Made by a program: the position numbers and the translations under genes. The notes beneath the pieces were generated by a model, which was given only the letters and a program-made list of their open reading frames with translations, had not been told where the DNA came from and ran no database searches. From Massilia sp. KIM (GTDB lineage: Bacteria > Pseudomonadota > Gammaproteobacteria > Burkholderiales > Burkholderiaceae_D), in contig NZ_MVAD01000001.1 in NCBI RefSeq assembly GCF_002007115.1, positions 3,038,001 through 3,102,000 of the forward strand: a stretch of DNA of 64,000 nt, given 5' to 3'. This document shows, one piece after another, positions 1 through 7,844 of the stretch (within the stretch, counting starts at the first letter, position 1; the number at the start of each line of letters is the position of its first letter).

Positions 1-671
1 TGGGCCGCCAGCTCGCCCGTCAGGCGCAACTGGGTGTCGGTGGAGGTCGGCGCGAAGCGCGGCGTGATCGCGTACAGCGAGCGGCCGCGCTTGTGCCACT
101 TCCGGATCAGGGACTCGCTCTCGCCCAGTTCGCCTTCGGCGTCGCGCAGGAAGTCAGGGGCGTGGCGGTCCATCAGCACCTTGCCGGCCACCATGCGCAG
201 GCCGCGCGCCTCGCTCGCCTCGAAGAAGGCGTCCACCGAACCCGGATGCACGGTGCAATAGACCACCGCCGTGGTGGTCCCGCAGCGCAGCAGCTCCTCG
301 AGGAAGAAGTCGGCCGTGGCGCGCGCGTGCGCCGGGTCCTCGAAGCGGCGCTCGGTCGGGAAGGTATAGGTCTCCAGCCAGGGCAGCAGGCCCGGCGCCG
401 GCGAGGCGATCATGTCCGTCTGCGGGTAATGCAGGTGGGTGTCGATGAAGCCCGGCGTGATCAGCTTGCCGCGCAGGTCGACCGGTTCGAGGCCGGGCGG
501 CAGGCTCGCTACGAGCCGCGCATGGTCGCCGGCGGCCTTGACGCGGCCGTCCTCGACCACCAGCAGGCCATCCTCGTGCCAGGCGTAGGCCTCGCCGTCG
601 AAGGCCGGGTCGGCGTGAAAATGCAGCAAGCTCGCTCGGTAGGCTTGCACGGTATGCGGTGCGGTGGACAT
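1..671 (-). CDS. guaD: Guanine deaminase, 3' part beyond the window
   Basis: Hydrolyses guanine to xanthine and ammonia, feeding the xanthine dehydrogenase encoded just upstream. About 223 N-terminal residues are visible. The amidohydrolase metal-binding motif is H79-L-H81 within DTHLHYPQTDMIA, followed by the guanine-deaminase-typical ETYTFPTE stretch; the distal metal ligands lie outside the window. The ATG at 671 overlaps the xdhC stop as TGATG, so the gene is probably translationally coupled as the last visible member of the puuE-xdhABC-guaD operon. The motif set separates it from chlorohydrolases and other amidohydrolases. Confidence 0.93.
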   Translation of the reverse strand, partial: MSTAPHTVQAYRASLLHFHADPAFDGEAYAWHEDGLLVVEDGRVKAAGDHARLVASLPPGLEPVDLRGKLITPGFIDTHLHYPQTDMIASPAPGLLPWLETYTFPTERRFEDPAHARATADFFLEELLRCGTTTAVVYCTVHPGSVDAFFEASEARGLRMVAGKVLMDRHAPDFLRDAEGELGESESLIRKWHKRGRSLYAITPRFAPTSTDTQLRLTGELAA

Positions 672-1651
672 CAGTTGGATTCCGAAGATAGATCAGGGTG
701 TGCGGCGGCTTCCCACACGGTGAGCAGCTGGGCCGCGCAGGACGCGGCGATGACCGCCGGCGCCTTGCCGGCGATGCCCGGCAGGCCGATCGGGCAGACC
801 ATGTCGGCCAGGCGGGCTTCCAGGATGCCGCGTTCGCGCAGGCGGTGCTCGAACTGGCGGCGCTTGGTCTCGGAGCCGATCAGGCCGAACCAGTCGCCGG
901 CAGGCCGCGACAATATCGCGTGCGCGAGGCGCAGGTCAAGTGCGTGGCTGTGGGTCATGACGAGGAAGCTGGCGCCGGGCGGCGCGCTGTCCACCAGGGC
1001 TTCCGGGGTATCGGTCGCTTCCAGCCTGACGTTGGGCGGGACCTCGGCCGGGAACAGGTCCTCGCGCTGGTCGACCCAGGTGACGCGGCAGGGCAGCTCG
1101 GCCAGGGCGCGCACGATGGCCGCGCCGACGTGGCCGGCGCCGAACAGCACCAGATGCGCGCGCGGCGCGCGCACGGCGTCGACCAGCCAGCGCCGGCCGC
1201 CCTCCTCGATCACGCGGGTCTCGCCTTCAAGGCTGAAGGCCGGGCCGGCCTGGCCGGCCAGCAGCCGGCCCTGGGCATCGACCAGGCCCCATTGCGCCTG
1301 CCCGTCGAGCGCGACCACGCGCCAGCTGTCCTCGTCGCGGCGGGCGGCCAGCAGCGCGAGCTGGGAATCGTCGGCCGGCTCGAAGGCCAGCCAGGCGATG
1401 CCGCCGCAGCACTGGCCGAGGCTGGGGCCGAGCGGGAAGCGTTCCAGGCAGGGTCCGCGCCCATCCTCCAGCATCGCGCGCGCGATGTCGAGGGCGCGGT
1501 GCTCCAGGTGGCCGCCGCCGATGGTCCCGTCGAAGCTGTCGCGCCGCACCAGCATGCGCGCGCCCGGCTCGCGCGGCACGGAGCCCTCGACCCGCGCCAC
1601 GGTCACCAGCACCGCCGGGGCCTGCTCCCCGTGTGTGAGCCAGTCGCGCAT
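671..1651 (-). CDS. xdhC: Xanthine dehydrogenase accessory protein XdhC
   Basis: XdhC-family proteins bind molybdenum cofactor, promote its sulfuration and insert it into the XdhB subunit. The 326-residue protein has the N-terminal XdhC/CoxI domain (GTIGGGHLE near residue 42 and the paired cysteines in LGQCCGG at about 78-84) and a C-terminal Rossmann-like domain (LFGAGHVG near 169-176). The ATG at 1651 overlaps the xdhB stop as TGATG, and its own stop overlaps the guaD start in the same way. The frame is open further upstream inside xdhB, but the coupled ATG gives the normal family length and is preferred. Confidence 0.93.
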   Translation of the reverse strand: MRDWLTHGEQAPAVLVTVARVEGSVPREPGARMLVRRDSFDGTIGGGHLEHRALDIARAMLEDGRGPCLERFPLGPSLGQCCGGIAWLAFEPADDSQLALLAARRDEDSWRVVALDGQAQWGLVDAQGRLLAGQAGPAFSLEGETRVIEEGGRRWLVDAVRAPRAHLVLFGAGHVGAAIVRALAELPCRVTWVDQREDLFPAEVPPNVRLEATDTPEALVDSAPPGASFLVMTHSHALDLRLAHAILSRPAGDWFGLIGSETKRRQFEHRLRERGILEARLADMVCPIGLPGIAGKAPAVIAASCAAQLLTVWEAAAHPDLSSESN

Positions 1652-3993
1652 CAGGCGCCCTGCTCCATCGTCGCGGCAGCCGCCTCGACCGCGGCCACGG
1701 CATTCAGTATTTCCTCGCAGGTCGCCGGCGCGTTGAGCGGCGGGTTGATCCTGTGGCCGCCGACCGCCGAGATGGCGTCGCGGATCGCGAAGAACACCGA
1801 GAAGGGCAGCAGCAGCGGCGGTTCGCCCACCGCCTTGGAGCGGTGGATGCTGTCCTCGACATTGGCGTTGTCGAACAGGCGCACGCGGAAGTCCTCCGGG
1901 CAGTCCGAGACGCTCGGGATCTTGTAGGTCGAGGGCGCGTGCGTCATCAGCTTGCCCGCCTCGTTCCACTTCAGTTCCTCGGTGGTGAGCCAGCCCATGC
2001 CCTGGATGAAGGCGCCCTCCACCTGGCCGATGTCGAGCGCCGGGTTGAGCGAGCGGCCGGCGTCGTAGAGGGCGTCCACGCGCGCCAGCTTCCATTCGCC
2101 GGTGAGGGTGTCGACGATGACTTCGGACACCGCCGCGCCATAGGCGTAGTAGGAGAAGGGATGGCCGCTCATGGTCTTGGGGTCCCAGTGCAGGCCGGGG
2201 GTGGCGTAGAAGCCGTCCGACCACAGCTGCACGCGCGCGAGATAGGCCTTGGCCACCAGCTCCGCGAAGGGCAGCGCCAGGCCGACCACGAACACGGTGT
2301 CGGCCGCGAAGCGCACTTCATCGGCCGCGCCGCCGTACTGCCGCGCGGCGAATTCGGCCAGGCGCTGGCGGATGGTGCGCGCGGCGTCCTGCGCGGCCTT
2401 GCCGTTCAGGTCGGCGCCGGTGGAGGCGGCGGTGGCCGAGGTATTGGCGACCTTGCCGGTGTGGGTGGCGGTGGCGCGTACGCGCGCCATGTCCACGCCC
2501 AGCTCATGGGCCACCACCTGCATCACCTTGGTGTTGATGCCCTGTCCCATCTCGGTCCCGCCGTGGTTCACCAGGATCGAGCCGTCCACGTAGACGTGCA
2601 CGAGGGCGCCGGCCTGGTTCAGGTGGGTCACGTTGAAGGCGATGCCGAACTTGACCGGCGTGAGCGCCAGGCCCTTCTTGAGCACCGGGCTGTCGCGGTT
2701 GAAGTCGGCGATGGCGGCGCGGCGCGCGCGATAGGCGCTGCTTTCCTCCAGTTCGGCCACCAGCTCGTGGATCACGTTGTCGACGATCTCCTGGCCGTAG
2801 GGCGTGACATTGCGCTCGCCCCGGCCATAGAAATTCAGGCGCCGGATGTCGAGCGGATCGCGGCCGAGATGGCGCGCGATCTCGTCGATCGCGTATTCGA
2901 TCGCGATCGCGCCCTGCGGCCCGCCGAAGCCGCGGAAGGCGGTGTTGGACTGGGTGTTGGTCTTGCCGCAGGCGGCGCGGATCTCGACGTCGGACAGGTA
3001 GTAGGTGTTGTCGAAGTGGCAGACGGCGCGCGTGGCCACCGGCCCCGACAGGTCGGCGGAGAAGCCGGCGCGCGAGACCATGTCGACCTTGGCGGCCAGG
3101 ATCCGGCCCTCGGAGTCGTAGCCGATCTCGTACAGGTAGTGGAAGCAGTGGCGCTTGCCGGTGACCAGCATGTCGTCGTCGCGGTCGGCGCGCAGCTTGA
3201 CCGGGCGGCGCAGGCGCGCGGCGGCGATGGCGGCAGCCGCCGCCCACAGGGCCGACTGCGATTCCTTGCCGCCGAAGCCCCCGCCCATGCGGCGGCACTC
3301 GACCGTCACGTGGTGCGAATGCAGGCCGAGCGCGTGCGCCACCACGTGCTGCATCTCGCTCGGGTGCTGGGTGGAGCAGTACACGTGCATGCCGCGGTCT
3401 TCGCCGGGAATCGCGTAGGCGATCTGGCCTTCGAGGTAGAACTGCTCCTGGCCGCCAACGTGCAGCTCGCCCTTGAGCAGGTGCGGCGCGCGTGCGAAGG
3501 CCTGTTCGGCGTCGCCGCGCGCCAGGCGCATCGGCGGCAGGACCCAGGACTGGGCGGCGCGCGCTTGCTGCGGGCTCAGGATGGCCGGCAGGTCCTCGTA
3601 GGAGACCTTGGCCAGGCGCGCGGCGCGGCGCGCGTTGTCATGGCTGTCCGCCACCACGATGAAGATGGGCTGGCCCACGTACTGGACCAGGCCGTCGGCC
3701 AGGATCGGATCGTCATGGATGATCGGCCCGCAATCGTTCAGGCCCGGAATGTCGGCGGCGCTAAGCACCGCCACCACGCCGCGGCTGGCGAGCACCGGCT
3801 CCAGGTCGATGGCGGCGATGCGCGCGTGCGGACGGCTGGAGAGGCCGAGCGCCGCATGCAGGGTGCCGGCCAGCTCGGCGATGTCGTCGGTGTAGGTGGC
3901 CTGCCCCAGCACGTGCAGCTCGGCCGATTCGTGCGGCCGCGCGCGGCCCACTTCGCGCCAGGCGGCCAGGCTCGGGATCGTGGAATCGTTCAT
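1651..3993 (-). CDS. xdhB: Xanthine dehydrogenase molybdopterin-binding subunit
   Basis: Large catalytic subunit oxidising hypoxanthine to xanthine and xanthine to urate at the Mo centre. At 780 residues it matches the usual size of bacterial XdhB. Visible motifs are GGQEQFYLEGQ (180-190), MGGGFGGKES (236-245), AFRGFGGPQG (352-361) and, near the C-terminus, GEPPLL (from about 723), whose Glu is the expected catalytic base. The start ATG overlaps the xdhA stop as ATGA, and the stop overlaps xdhC, consistent with coupled translation of a stoichiometric complex. No internal disruption is seen. Confidence 0.95.
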   Translation of the reverse strand: MNDSTIPSLAAWREVGRARPHESAELHVLGQATYTDDIAELAGTLHAALGLSSRPHARIAAIDLEPVLASRGVVAVLSAADIPGLNDCGPIIHDDPILADGLVQYVGQPIFIVVADSHDNARRAARLAKVSYEDLPAILSPQQARAAQSWVLPPMRLARGDAEQAFARAPHLLKGELHVGGQEQFYLEGQIAYAIPGEDRGMHVYCSTQHPSEMQHVVAHALGLHSHHVTVECRRMGGGFGGKESQSALWAAAAAIAAARLRRPVKLRADRDDDMLVTGKRHCFHYLYEIGYDSEGRILAAKVDMVSRAGFSADLSGPVATRAVCHFDNTYYLSDVEIRAACGKTNTQSNTAFRGFGGPQGAIAIEYAIDEIARHLGRDPLDIRRLNFYGRGERNVTPYGQEIVDNVIHELVAELEESSAYRARRAAIADFNRDSPVLKKGLALTPVKFGIAFNVTHLNQAGALVHVYVDGSILVNHGGTEMGQGINTKVMQVVAHELGVDMARVRATATHTGKVANTSATAASTGADLNGKAAQDAARTIRQRLAEFAARQYGGAADEVRFAADTVFVVGLALPFAELVAKAYLARVQLWSDGFYATPGLHWDPKTMSGHPFSYYAYGAAVSEVIVDTLTGEWKLARVDALYDAGRSLNPALDIGQVEGAFIQGMGWLTTEELKWNEAGKLMTHAPSTYKIPSVSDCPEDFRVRLFDNANVEDSIHRSKAVGEPPLLLPFSVFFAIRDAISAVGGHRINPPLNAPATCEEILNAVAAVEAAAATMEQGA

Positions 3994-5465
3994 GCCAGCT
4001 TCTCCAGCGCCGCGAAGGCGTTGACGCTGCGCGCCGGCAGCGGGTTGTCAAGGCGCGTCTCCAGCCAGAAGCGGCGCAGCAGGTTCTGCGCCGCCCGCAT
4101 CCGGTAGCCGCTGGAGGCGCGCATGTCGCTCAGCGGCGCGTAGTCGCGCTCCAGCGCCGCCATGGCTTCGCGCAGCGCGGCTTCATCCCAGCGCCTGCCC
4201 ACCAGCAGGGCCTCGGCGTTCGGCGCGCGTTTCGGGGTCGCGGCCATGCCGCCGAAGGCGATGCGCGCGCTGGCGACGGTGTCGCCGATCAGGGTCAGGG
4301 CGAAGGCCGCGCACACCGCCGAGATGTCCTGGTCGAAGCGCTTGGCCAGTTTATAGGTTCGCAAGCGCAGGCCGGCGCGCGGCAGCGGCACCCGCAGGGC
4401 CTGCACGAACTCGCCGGCGCGCAGGTCCTTCTGCTGGTAGCCGAGGTAGAAGTCTTCCAGCGCCAGCACGCGCTGGCCGCCGCCGCTGCCCAGCACCACC
4501 TGGGCGCCGAGGGCGATCAGCCAGGGCATGGAGTCGCCGATCGGCGAGCCGTTGGCGACGTTGCCGCCGAGGGTGCCGGCATGGCGGATCGGCAGCGAGG
4601 CGAAGCGCTGCCACAGCTCGGACAATTCATCCGGATAGTGGCGGCAGACGGCGGCGTAGGCGTCCTCCAGGCTGACCCCGGCGCCGATCTCCAGCATGCC
4701 GTCCGCTTCGGCGACGGTCTTGAGCGCCTCGACCTGGCCGAGGTAGATGATCTCGTTCAGCTCGCGCATCTGCTTGGTCACCCACAGGCCGACGTCGGTG
4801 GAGCCGGCCAGCAGCACGGCGGCCGGATGGGCGGCCTTGAGCGCCGCCAGTTCCGCGAGCGTGCGCGGCACGTGGAAACGCTGGCCCTGGGCGCCGTAGC
4901 TGAAGCCGTGGCTGCGCTGCAGGTCGCGCAGGCGCGCGGCCAGGGCGGCGCGGTCGAAATCGACCTTGGGCAGTTCGACCATGCGGCGCGCGGCGTCGAT
5001 GATGGGCCGGTAGCCGGTGCAGCGGCACAGGTTGCCCGAGAGTGCGTCATCGATCTCGCAGCGCGCCGGCGGGCGCCCGTCCTGCTTGAGGTACATGCCC
5101 CACAGCGACATGGCGAAGCCGGGCGTGCAGAAGCCGCATTGCGAGCCGTGGCACTCGACCAGGGCTTGCTGCACCGGGTGCAGGCCGCCGTCGGGCCGGG
5201 CCAGGTCCTCGACCGTGAACAGCGCCTTGCCGTCCAGGGTGGGCGTGAACTGGATGCAGGAATTGACCGCCTTGAGCTGCAGCTCGCCGTCCTCGAGCGA
5301 CCCGATCACCACCGTGCAGGCGCCGCAGTCGCCCTCGGCGCAGCCTTCCTTGGTGCCGGTGCAGCGCAGATCCTCCCGCAGGTGCTGCAGGATGGTCTGG
5401 GTGGGCGCCGCGTCCCGGACTTCGTGGACGGCGCCGCGGTAGAAGAAACGGATCGGTTCTGACAT
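3990..5465 (-). CDS. xdhA: Xanthine dehydrogenase iron-sulfur/FAD subunit
   Basis: Electron-transfer subunit carrying two [2Fe-2S] clusters and FAD. With the ATG at 5465 the protein is 491 residues. The first cluster ligands are C42, C47, C50 and C70; the second are C110, C113, C147 and C149 (CGFC...CRC). The FAD domain begins near LLAGSTDVG (218-226). A TTG at 5486 would add seven residues; the ATG was chosen because the family normally begins just before the RFFYRG-like strand, but neither start has a strong ribosome-binding site. It follows puuE after about 117 bp containing a clear palindrome (5531-5549). Confidence 0.94.
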   Translation of the reverse strand: MSEPIRFFYRGAVHEVRDAAPTQTILQHLREDLRCTGTKEGCAEGDCGACTVVIGSLEDGELQLKAVNSCIQFTPTLDGKALFTVEDLARPDGGLHPVQQALVECHGSQCGFCTPGFAMSLWGMYLKQDGRPPARCEIDDALSGNLCRCTGYRPIIDAARRMVELPKVDFDRAALAARLRDLQRSHGFSYGAQGQRFHVPRTLAELAALKAAHPAAVLLAGSTDVGLWVTKQMRELNEIIYLGQVEALKTVAEADGMLEIGAGVSLEDAYAAVCRHYPDELSELWQRFASLPIRHAGTLGGNVANGSPIGDSMPWLIALGAQVVLGSGGGQRVLALEDFYLGYQQKDLRAGEFVQALRVPLPRAGLRLRTYKLAKRFDQDISAVCAAFALTLIGDTVASARIAFGGMAATPKRAPNAEALLVGRRWDEAALREAMAALERDYAPLSDMRASSGYRMRAAQNLLRRFWLETRLDNPLPARSVNAFAALEKLA

Positions 5466-5530
5466 GCTGGTCTCGCTGTTCGCCAAGGGCGGAAGGCTAC
5501 CACCGGGGGCCGCCCCTCATATAATCAAAA

Positions 5531-5549
5531 AGTGATATTGCTTATCACT
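5531..5549. promoter_or_regulatory. Perfect inverted repeat upstream of xdhA, candidate operator
   Basis: AGTGATA-N5-TATCACT, two 7-bp arms with a 5-bp spacer, lies in the AT-rich gap between puuE and xdhA. The symmetry and position suggest a dimeric regulator site for purine genes. The regulator is not in the window, and no family can be assigned from the sequence alone. Confidence 0.55.
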
Positions 5550-5582
5550 AAAAACAAATAACAAGATGGGCGTCCTTTCTTC

Positions 5583-6536
5583 TCATTCTAGGTAAGGGTG
5601 CGCGCTTTTCCAGTGATTGGCGATATCGATGCGGCGCGCGACCCAGACATGCTGGTGGCGCTGCACGTAGTCGAGGAAACGCGCCAGCGCCGCCGCCCGC
5701 CCCGGCCGCCCGACCAGGCGGCAGTGCAGCCCGATCGACAGCATCTTTGGCTGGTTCGGGCCGTTTGGGTCGCCCTCGGCGTACAGCAGGTCGAAGGCGT
5801 CCTTCAGGTAGTCGAAGAACTGGGTCCCGGAATTAAAACCCTGCATCGCGGCGAAGCGCATGTCGTTGCTGTCCAGGGTATAGGGCACGACCAGGTGGGG
5901 GGCGCTGGCAGGCTGGCCGTCGGGGCCGGTGTAGTCGACCTTCTGCCAGAACGGCAGGTCGTCGCCGTAGTGGTCGGCGTCGTAGGCGAAGCCGCCGTGC
6001 TCGACCACCAGGCGCCGGGTATTCGGCGAGTCGCGCCCGGTATACCAGCCCAGCGGCGCGGCGCCGGTCAGTTCGCGGATGATGGCCACCGCCTCGCGCA
6101 TGTGGGCGCGCTCGGTGGCCTCGTCCACGTTCTGGTAGGAGATCCAGCGCAGGCCGTGGCAGGCGATCTCGTGGCCCAGCTCGCGGAAGGCCGCGATCGC
6201 CTCCGGGTTGCGCTTGAGCGCCATCGCCACGCCGAACACGGTGAGGGGCAGGCGGCGTTCCTCGAACAGGCGCAGCACCCGCCACAGGCCGGCGCGCGAA
6301 CCGTATTCGTAGAGCGACTCCATGCTCATGTGGCGCATCGGGAAGGCCGCGGCGCCGATGATCTCGGACAGGAAGGTTTCCGAGGCCGGATCGCCGTGCA
6401 GGACGCTGTTCTCGGCGCCCTCCTCGTAGTTGAGCACGAATTGCAGGGCGACCCTGGCCTGGCCGGGCCACTGGGGGTGAGGCGGAGTGCGGCCGTAGCC
6501 GACCAGGTCGCGCGGGTAATTGGCGTAGGAATCCAT
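5583..6536 (-). CDS. puuE: Allantoinase, polysaccharide-deacetylase type (PuuE)
   Basis: Converts allantoin to allantoate in the metal-cofactor-independent PuuE family, which has an NodB/polysaccharide deacetylase fold unrelated to amidohydrolase allantoinases. The 317-residue length and the opening YPRDLVGYGRTPP, the central GHEIACHGLRW and WYTGRDSPNTR are characteristic. It is the first gene of the minus-strand purine operon and is divergent from hiuH, which acts two steps earlier. No fused OHCU decarboxylase domain is present. The start ATG at 6536 gives the canonical N-terminus. Confidence 0.93.
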   Translation of the reverse strand: MDSYANYPRDLVGYGRTPPHPQWPGQARVALQFVLNYEEGAENSVLHGDPASETFLSEIIGAAAFPMRHMSMESLYEYGSRAGLWRVLRLFEERRLPLTVFGVAMALKRNPEAIAAFRELGHEIACHGLRWISYQNVDEATERAHMREAVAIIRELTGAAPLGWYTGRDSPNTRRLVVEHGGFAYDADHYGDDLPFWQKVDYTGPDGQPASAPHLVVPYTLDSNDMRFAAMQGFNSGTQFFDYLKDAFDLLYAEGDPNGPNQPKMLSIGLHCRLVGRPGRAAALARFLDYVQRHQHVWVARRIDIANHWKSAHPYLE

Positions 6537-6553
6537 GTTCGATGCTAGGGGTG

Positions 6554-6597
6554 GGTATATGCCCGACTATATATTGCAGGAAGCACAACGGTATATG
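6554..6597. repeat. Paired GGTATATG direct repeats in the puuE-hiuH divergent promoter region
   Basis: GGTATATG occurs at 6554-6561 and 6590-6597, 36 bp apart, in an AT-rich 104-bp divergent gap. The first copy sits in a near-palindrome, GGGTATATGCCC. Such repeats between divergent catabolic genes are often regulator sites, but no family assignment is made. Confidence 0.3.
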
Positions 6598-6640
6598 ATG
6601 GGCCGCATACGGCTGTTCACCGATCACATATAGGAGGCGT

Positions 6641-6994
6641 ATGGGCAAGCTTTCCACTCACGTTCTTGATACCGCGCATGGACGGCCCGGGGCGGGCCTC
6701 AGGGTCGAGCTCTACGCCGTCGAGGCCGGCGGACGCAGGCTGCTCAAGCGCGAGACCACCAACGCCGACGGACGCTGCGCGGCGACCCTGCTCGAAGGGG
6801 ATGCCCTGCGCGCCGGGCGCTACGAACTGGTGTTCCACGCCGGCGACTACTTCGCGGCCCAGGGCCTGGCCTTGCCGGAACCGCGCTTCATCGACGTGGT
6901 GACGATCGCCTTCGGCGTGGCCGACGCGGGCCAGAACTACCACGTGCCGCTGGTGTTGACGCCCTGGTCCTACTCCACCTACCGGGGCAGCTGA
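6641..6994 (+). CDS. hiuH: 5-hydroxyisourate hydrolase (transthyretin-like)
   Basis: Hydrolyses 5-hydroxyisourate, the product of urate oxidation, to OHCU. The 117-residue protein has the three family signatures: [13 protein letters not shown] at the N-terminus (His catalytic), a central Arg-containing TTNADGRC region, and the C-terminal YRGS tetrapeptide. The ATG at 6641 follows AGGAGG at 6632-6637 with a short 3-nt gap. It is divergent from puuE. Urate oxidase and OHCU decarboxylase, which act on either side of this enzyme, are not in the window. Confidence 0.95.
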   Translation: MGKLSTHVLDTAHGRPGAGLRVELYAVEAGGRRLLKRETTNADGRCAATLLEGDALRAGRYELVFHAGDYFAAQGLALPEPRFIDVVTIAFGVADAGQNYHVPLVLTPWSYSTYRGS

Positions 6995-7066
6995 AACCCC
7001 GCTGGAAGCCGTACGCTACCGGGCAACGATTCTTGCTATCCTTGAGACAAGACCTCAGGAGAGCCC

Positions 7067-7624
7067 ATGTCTTTGCACATCGTTCATTTCATCGGACCGA
7101 TCAACCACAGCTCCGCCTGCGCGGTGCGCAACTGCTGCCTGCAGGCGCTGCAGAACGGCGCCACCGAAATCGAACTGCACATGTCCACCGAAGGCGGCAA
7201 CATGACCGCCGGCTTCGCGCTCTACTTCTTCCTGAAGTCCCTGCCCCTGCCCCTGACCACCCATAACATCGGCAGCGTCGAATCGATCGGCGTGGCCATC
7301 TTCCTGGCCGGCCAGAAGCGCTACGCCTGTCCCGGCACCCGCTTCCTGATCCACCCTCTGCACTGGGGTTTCGGCAACCTGGTCGCCGCCGACCATTCAC
7401 GCGTTTCGGAATGGCGCGATTGCCTCGACTTCGACGCCGAGCGCTACGCGGCCATCTTCCTGGAAGCCACCCGCGAAGCCGGGCACGAGACCGACATCCG
7501 TCACAACCTCACCGGCAACGCACGCATCTTCACCGCCGAAGAAGCCGTCCAGGCCGGCATCGTGCATGAAGCCGTCCAGGCCCGCCTGCCGGCCGCCGGC
7601 CCCACCTGCCACTGGTGGAATTAA
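7067..7624 (+). CDS. ClpP-like serine protease (orphan)
   Basis: Related to the proteolytic subunit of Clp and to SppA/crotonase-fold peptidases. In the 185-residue protein the catalytic triad can be placed: S73 in VESIGVAIFLAG, H96 in FLIHPLHWG and D143 in HETDI, followed by the ClpP-like FTAEEAVQAGIV segment. It lacks the N-terminal propeptide of typical ClpP and has no clpX or clpA beside it, so it is not the housekeeping ClpP. It stands alone between hiuH and the porin. Its substrate and partner chaperone are unknown. Confidence 0.8.
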   Translation: MSLHIVHFIGPINHSSACAVRNCCLQALQNGATEIELHMSTEGGNMTAGFALYFFLKSLPLPLTTHNIGSVESIGVAIFLAGQKRYACPGTRFLIHPLHWGFGNLVAADHSRVSEWRDCLDFDAERYAAIFLEATREAGHETDIRHNLTGNARIFTAEEAVQAGIVHEAVQARLPAAGPTCHWWN

Positions 7625-7700
7625 TTGCTAAGCTTCCGCGTATAAATCAGACACGGCCTTGTTTCAATCACACAACATCGCGTGGAGTCATCACTCTAAA

Positions 7701-7728
7701 GTGTCACCAATTGTCATAAAAGTGTTGC
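7701..7728 (+). promoter_or_regulatory. Possible Pho box upstream of the porin gene
   Basis: TGTCAC (7702), TGTCAT (7712) and TGTTGC (7723) recur at 10-11 bp spacing with A/T-rich spacers. Pho boxes are 7-bp repeats separated by 4 bp, and TTGTCATAAAAGTGTTGC matches the enterobacterial consensus well. A possible -10, TAGAAT, lies at 7749-7754. PhoB control would fit the PstS-like gene downstream, but this is inferred. Confidence 0.5.
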
Positions 7729-7844
7729 GCCAAAAATTGCCGCGTGGATAGAATCATTTCCGTCAAAACCGGCGCTTTTTTGTTTTGCTGCCCGCCTGCG
7801 GCGCCGGACCTTCCCACGAGCAGCTCACGCAACGACATCCTTTT

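Noticed and set aside
1753..4107. 784-residue open frame antisense to xdhB
   Set aside because: High-GC DNA leaves antisense frames open. The translation is His/Gly/Ala/Arg-rich without domains, while the opposite strand encodes all XdhB motifs.
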